NCBI GenBank assembly: GCA_947311115.1
Contig: CAMZKE010000074.1
Coordinates: 1-44,109, forward strand
Reading direction: 5' to 3'
Length of the DNA stretch: 44,109 nt
From: an uncultured Bacteroidales bacterium
GTDB taxonomy: Bacteria > Bacteroidota > Bacteroidia > Bacteroidales > JAFGXI01
Below are positions 43,992-44,109 of this stretch, piece by piece (within the stretch, counting starts at the first letter, position 1; each line of letters begins with the position of its first letter). The notes beneath the pieces were generated by a model. That model ran no database searches and was not told the origin of the DNA. It saw nothing but the letters and a program-made list of their open reading frames with translations. Position numbers and translations under genes: made by a program.

Positions 43992-44109
43992 TTACTCTTT
44001 AACAAACTTACCAACGGCACTGCCAACTCGTACAAAATATACGCCTTTTGGCAACTTGCTAATATTAATTGTTATTTGTTTGTTGTTTGTAGATATTGCT
44101 TCGCTATCA
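43992..44109 (-). CDS. Partial CDS: C-terminal end of a T9SS-exported protein
   Basis: Only the last 38 codons and stop are inside the window; the gene continues past the right edge. The translated end contains ITINISKLPKGVYFVRVGS followed by AVGKFVKE. This matches the last strands of a T9SS type A sorting domain (I-x-I-S-x-L-x-x-G-x-Y-x-V-R-V...K-x-V-K). The parent protein cannot be identified. The nearby 73-codon open frame at 43814-44035 reads through the same bases in another frame and is not a gene. A 14-bp terminator hairpin follows immediately, supporting this stop. Confidence 0.85.
   Translation of the reverse strand, partial: DSEAISTNNKQITINISKLPKGVYFVRVGSAVGKFVKE

Noticed and set aside
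43814-44035. 73-codon minus-strand frame near the right edge
   Set aside because: It overlaps the T9SS tail in another frame, spans its terminator hairpin, and has no domain. The T9SS frame explains the bases better.
1-44109. CRISPR arrays, insertion sequences, tRNA or rRNA genes
   Set aside because: No repeat-spacer pattern, transposase, cloverleaf or conserved rRNA segment was seen in any intergenic region on either strand.

Overview
The window looks like a chromosomal segment of an AT-rich member of the Bacteroidota, probably a Bacteroidales- or Marinilabiliales-type marine or anaerobic lineage (the order is a guess). Three things point there. Several secreted proteins end in type IX secretion (T9SS) C-terminal sorting domains. 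Lipoproteins and small outer-membrane beta-barrels are abundant. Many start codons are preceded by the Bacteroidota -7 promoter element TAnnTTTG instead of a -10 TATAAT box. I see no mobile element, phage gene, CRISPR array, rRNA or tRNA. Almost all the sequence is coding, and the only gene-free stretch over 300 bases is 1-356.

Layout from left to right. 357-1976 is a secreted protein with two separate HExxH zinc motifs. 1988-4581 is a minus-strand operon: DUF4293 membrane protein, outer-membrane barrel, then tRNA-modification GTPase MnmE. 4638-9450 is an envelope block: an ECF sigma factor, an anti-sigma-like membrane protein with a duplicated N-terminal unit and a small barrel abut one another, with three more barrel genes upstream. 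9541-11197 holds a Ste24/M48 CAAX protease and a MORN-repeat lipoprotein. 11281-16067 has a lipoprotein coupled to a T9SS-exported subtilisin, and a divergent T9SS-exported PHP-domain protein.

16064-21057 runs Wzz-Wzz-Wzy (surface polysaccharide chain length and polymerisation) into the ribosome-assembly GTPases EngB and Era. 21115-23830 holds a HEAT-like protein and three small envelope genes. 23822-28917 holds asparagine synthase, a tyrosine-rich lipoprotein, a tandem adenylate kinase fusion whose second half is degenerate, and another T9SS cargo. 29167-35809 holds a solitary PD-(D/E)XK domain protein, argS, secG with a Glu/Lys-rich TPR-like partner, elbB, a short-chain dehydrogenase and a PepSY-like lipoprotein. 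35877-43791 is one minus-strand operon: response regulator, histidine kinase, TolC-like channel, periplasmic adaptor, RND pump and a DUF1080-like envelope protein. The right edge holds the last 38 codons of another T9SS-exported protein, followed by its terminator.

The strongest candidates for something under-described are the sigma/anti-sigma/barrel cassette, the dual-zinc-site secreted protein, the double adenylate kinase, and a recurring promoter arrangement in which the -7 box lies only 4-6 nt before the ATG, suggesting leaderless mRNAs. All calls come from reading the sequence; no database search was run.
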